From Halosaccharopolyspora lacisalsi (GTDB taxonomy: Bacteria > Actinomycetota > Actinomycetes > Mycobacteriales > Pseudonocardiaceae), in NCBI RefSeq assembly GCF_014137975.1, contig NZ_JACGWZ010000007.1, positions 124,001 through 188,000 of the forward strand: a DNA stretch of 64,000 bases, given 5' to 3'. The notes beneath the pieces were generated by a model. The model made no database searches and had not been told where the DNA came from. It was given only the letters and a program-made list of their open reading frames with translations. Made by a program: the position numbers and the translations under genes. Below, piece by piece: positions 62,218-64,000 of the stretch (its first letter is position 1; each line of letters opens with the position of its first letter).

Positions 62218-63154
62218 CTACAGGTTTCGGGACAGCACGGTCCGGTAACCCGAACCGCCGCCCGCGTCCTCGGAACCGCTTCCACGGAGAGCACTGGCGG
62301 ACTGCCGACCCCCCGCGGCCCCATCCCGTGCCTGGTCGGCACCATCACGCATCCGAGTGGCGGAGTCCCGCACCTGACTGGCGGCATCCGTGCCCTGAAG
62401 TGGCGGCACCACCCAGCTCGCCACCCCTGTCCAGGACCAGATTGGTCATGTCACCCGGACTCCGGGGACCGTCGCCACCACCGCTGATCTCACCGATCCC
62501 GGGCAGGGAGGTTCCGGCCGCCTCGATTCCTTCCACCATCCGCACGATCCCCTGGTACAGCTGGACAATGGACTGAATCATGTCGTGAATCGTGGTCACG
62601 AGGTCGATGCACTGAACGACCTTCCGAACCAGGTTCGCCCAACCCACGCCCGGAACCCAACCCGTCGCGGCCGCCTCGATCAACCGATCGACCAGTTTGG
62701 TCAACAGTTCCAGCGCCTTGTTGCGCAGTCTCTCCGAGACGTCGGCCGCCTTGTTGAAACCCATACCGACCAGGTCGGCGACCCCGGCATCGGCCTCGAG
62801 AGCCACCGTCCGGGTGGACACCATCATGGTTTCGAAAGCCATGACCCCGGCGCCGTCCCAGGACTCCCGGAGCTCGCTCACCCCGGCGCTGAGGTTCTCC
62901 CGCGCCGCCCGCAGCGCGTCTCCCACCTCACCCCAGGCCGTGGCGTTCTTCCTGATCTGCGCGAAATCCCCGGCAAGCGGGGATATCAGTTGTTCCACCA
63001 GATTCTGTCCGGTGACCTGCCCGTACACCCGGTTGACGGACTGGACCTGCCATCCGGCGTTGTTGATGGCCTCCTCCAGTCCCGCCGCGTCGTCCTCGCC
63101 GGGATCGGTCTCGAACTTGCTGGCCGGGTCCGTGGCGTCGGCGAAATCACCCAT
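62218..63154 (-). CDS. WXG100-like type VII secretion substrate, C-terminus likely frameshifted
   Basis: The intact frame (62345-63154, 269 residues) has a helical hairpin with W99-D100-G101 (ELRESWDGAGVMAFETM), a hydrophobic segment (GWVPGVGWANLVRKVVQCID), and a Gly-rich tail. Near 62400 another frame continues with coding-like text (GTDAASQVRDSATRMRDGAD ... GGGSGYRTVLSRNL) to 62218. A single indel would join them. Probably a large ESX-type effector or its partner. Confidence 0.65.
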
Positions 63155-63163
63155 CGATCACTC

Positions 63164-63481
63164 TCAGACCTTCATTCCGTCGAGTTCGTCCTGAATTCGC
63201 CGGATCATCTCACCGAGCTGCCGCTCGCGCTCCTCGTGGTCGTCCGCCGTCTCCGCCAACTTTTCCCGGACGTTAACCAGCCTCTCCCGCGCGATACGCA
63301 AAGTCTCGCCGCAGAGCTCCGCAACCCCCTCCACCACCGGAATCAGCGTCACAATGACACCGGTGAACCCGCTGGTGTCGAAGGCGGTTTCCGCGGCATG
63401 ATTCCTGATCATCTCAAAATGACCGGCATTGCGGTCGAGCAATCCGCCGTAACCGTGCAATTCGAACGGAACAGCTCGCAT
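63164..63481 (-). CDS. EspC-like small type VII secretion protein
   Basis: A 105-residue protein, two long helices (LLDRNAGHFEMIRNHAAETA and LRIARERLVNVREKLAETAD) around a Gly-containing turn, like EspC/WXG100-related proteins. The ATG at 63481 has GGAG close upstream; a GTG at 63496 is the alternative. It is nine bases before the WXG100-like gene and probably forms a pair with it. Confidence 0.65.
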   Translation of the reverse strand: MRAVPFELHGYGGLLDRNAGHFEMIRNHAAETAFDTSGFTGVIVTLIPVVEGVAELCGETLRIARERLVNVREKLAETADDHEERERQLGEMIRRIQDELDGMKV

Positions 63482-63606
63482 GTGCTCCGGCACCACACCT
63501 CCTGATTTCCCGCGCGCGCATCACTGTTTAACAGTGCCGCACCGCCGAACGGAGGAAACAGGAGAAAGTTACCGACCCGTGACAAGATCGCGCCCGCGGC
63601 AGATCC

Positions 63607-64000
63607 TCAGCGCACGAGTCCTTCCAGGGCGTACCGCGCGACGGAGGCCGCACTCTCGCACCGCCCGGGATCCGCTCCGTGCTCCGTGACGGTGACCTGC
63701 AAAGTCGCCCCCTCGACGCCGGCGAGCACGGTGCAGTCGTTGGCATGCCGCGTCTTCGAGGCCCGCACTCCGTCCAACGAGATCTCCCGCGCACCCGAAT
63801 CGGCGAAACCGCCCGGTTGAGTACCGACGAGCACCGAACCGGAATCGTCGCGCGCGGCGAACACGCACCCCCGCACAGGGGGGTCCACACCAACCTCACG
63901 GGGACGACCCGGGCGCACCGGGAAAGCGAGGCTGTCCAGAACCGAAGGGCTCACCAGCTCGCACATCCGCTCCGACGACACCCGAGCCAACCGAACGCGC
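63607..64000 (-). CDS. DUF3558-like protein, N-terminus beyond the window
   Basis: The frame is open to the window edge. About 131 residues are visible: MCELVSPSVLDSL, then VRGCVFAARDDSGSVLVGTQ, DCTVLAGVEGATLQVTV and RCESAASVARYALEGL. The Cys spacing and layout fit the DUF3558 family of actinobacterial lipoproteins, often next to type VII substrates. The lipoprotein signal would be outside the window. Assignment moderate. Confidence 0.55.
   Translation of the reverse strand, partial: RVRLARVSSERMCELVSPSVLDSLAFPVRPGRPREVGVDPPVRGCVFAARDDSGSVLVGTQPGGFADSGAREISLDGVRASKTRHANDCTVLAGVEGATLQVTVTEHGADPGRCESAASVARYALEGLVR

Overview
The window is high-GC actinobacterial DNA. Gene content and order (a full nuoA-N operon, menaquinone genes menF/D/B/E/A/G/J beside a long-chain polyprenyl diphosphate synthase, WhiB, GAF-ANTAR and MEDS-STAS signalling proteins, and a TraB/FtsK-type conjugative element in a tRNA gene) suggest Pseudonocardiales, for example an Actinopolyspora- or Saccharopolyspora-like genus. 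The genus is inferred from style and synteny, not from a search.

0-6.4 kb: the end of an SSS-family symporter, a YiaA/B membrane protein, then a signalling island of four GAF-ANTAR proteins and one MEDS-STAS protein that has no normal start codon. Two C-terminal tyrosine-integrase remnants (about 2.83-3.07 and 5.84-6.21 kb) are interleaved with the island. Each is followed by a copy of the terminator that also follows the intact integrase at 22.9 kb. In the second remnant the catalytic Tyr has become His. The locus looks like a series of related elements that entered the same tRNA-Tyr site and decayed.

6.3-23.1 kb: an apparently intact actinomycete integrative and conjugative element (AICE) of about 16.7 kb. 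It lies between 111-bp direct repeats (6309-6419 and 22973-23083, two mismatches) that contain the 3' part of tRNA-Tyr. The complete tRNA-Tyr (23033-23113, minus) stands at the integrase end. The left part carries an HD hydrolase, an ABM-type monooxygenase, and an Old Yellow Enzyme divergent from an ArsR regulator with clear operators. The backbone follows: a Nudix protein (possibly like pSAM2 Pif), a Xre regulator, small membrane and Cys-rich proteins, WhiB, an HEAGH metalloprotease-like protein with a probable nested start, a TraB-like DNA pump, SSB, prim-pol, a DUF3631-like ATPase, an iteron-like CGTCCCA/TGGGACG cluster, xis and int.

23.1-30.9 kb: chromosomal genes for a YajQ-family protein, RmlA, HtpX, a carboxypeptidase-regulatory/YceI fusion, dimethylargininase with a divergent Lrp regulator, an acidic membrane-anchored protein and a secreted M1 peptidase. 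This block ends at a perfect 23-bp inverted repeat.

30.9-61.2 kb: respiratory and menaquinone block. menG, menJ, nuoA-N and the polyprenyl synthase run leftward over 20 kb. menF, menB, menE and menA run rightward and menD leftward. An inositol-monophosphatase-like gene, two small membrane-protein genes and a second M1 peptidase paralogue lie among them. Together they make menaquinone, its prenyl tail and the complex I that reduces it. menC is not in the window.

61.2-64.0 kb: a leftward cluster resembling type VII secretion substrates (a WXG100-like protein, an EspC-like small protein and a DUF3558-like protein cut by the window edge). Two neighbouring genes here each appear to carry a single-base frameshift.
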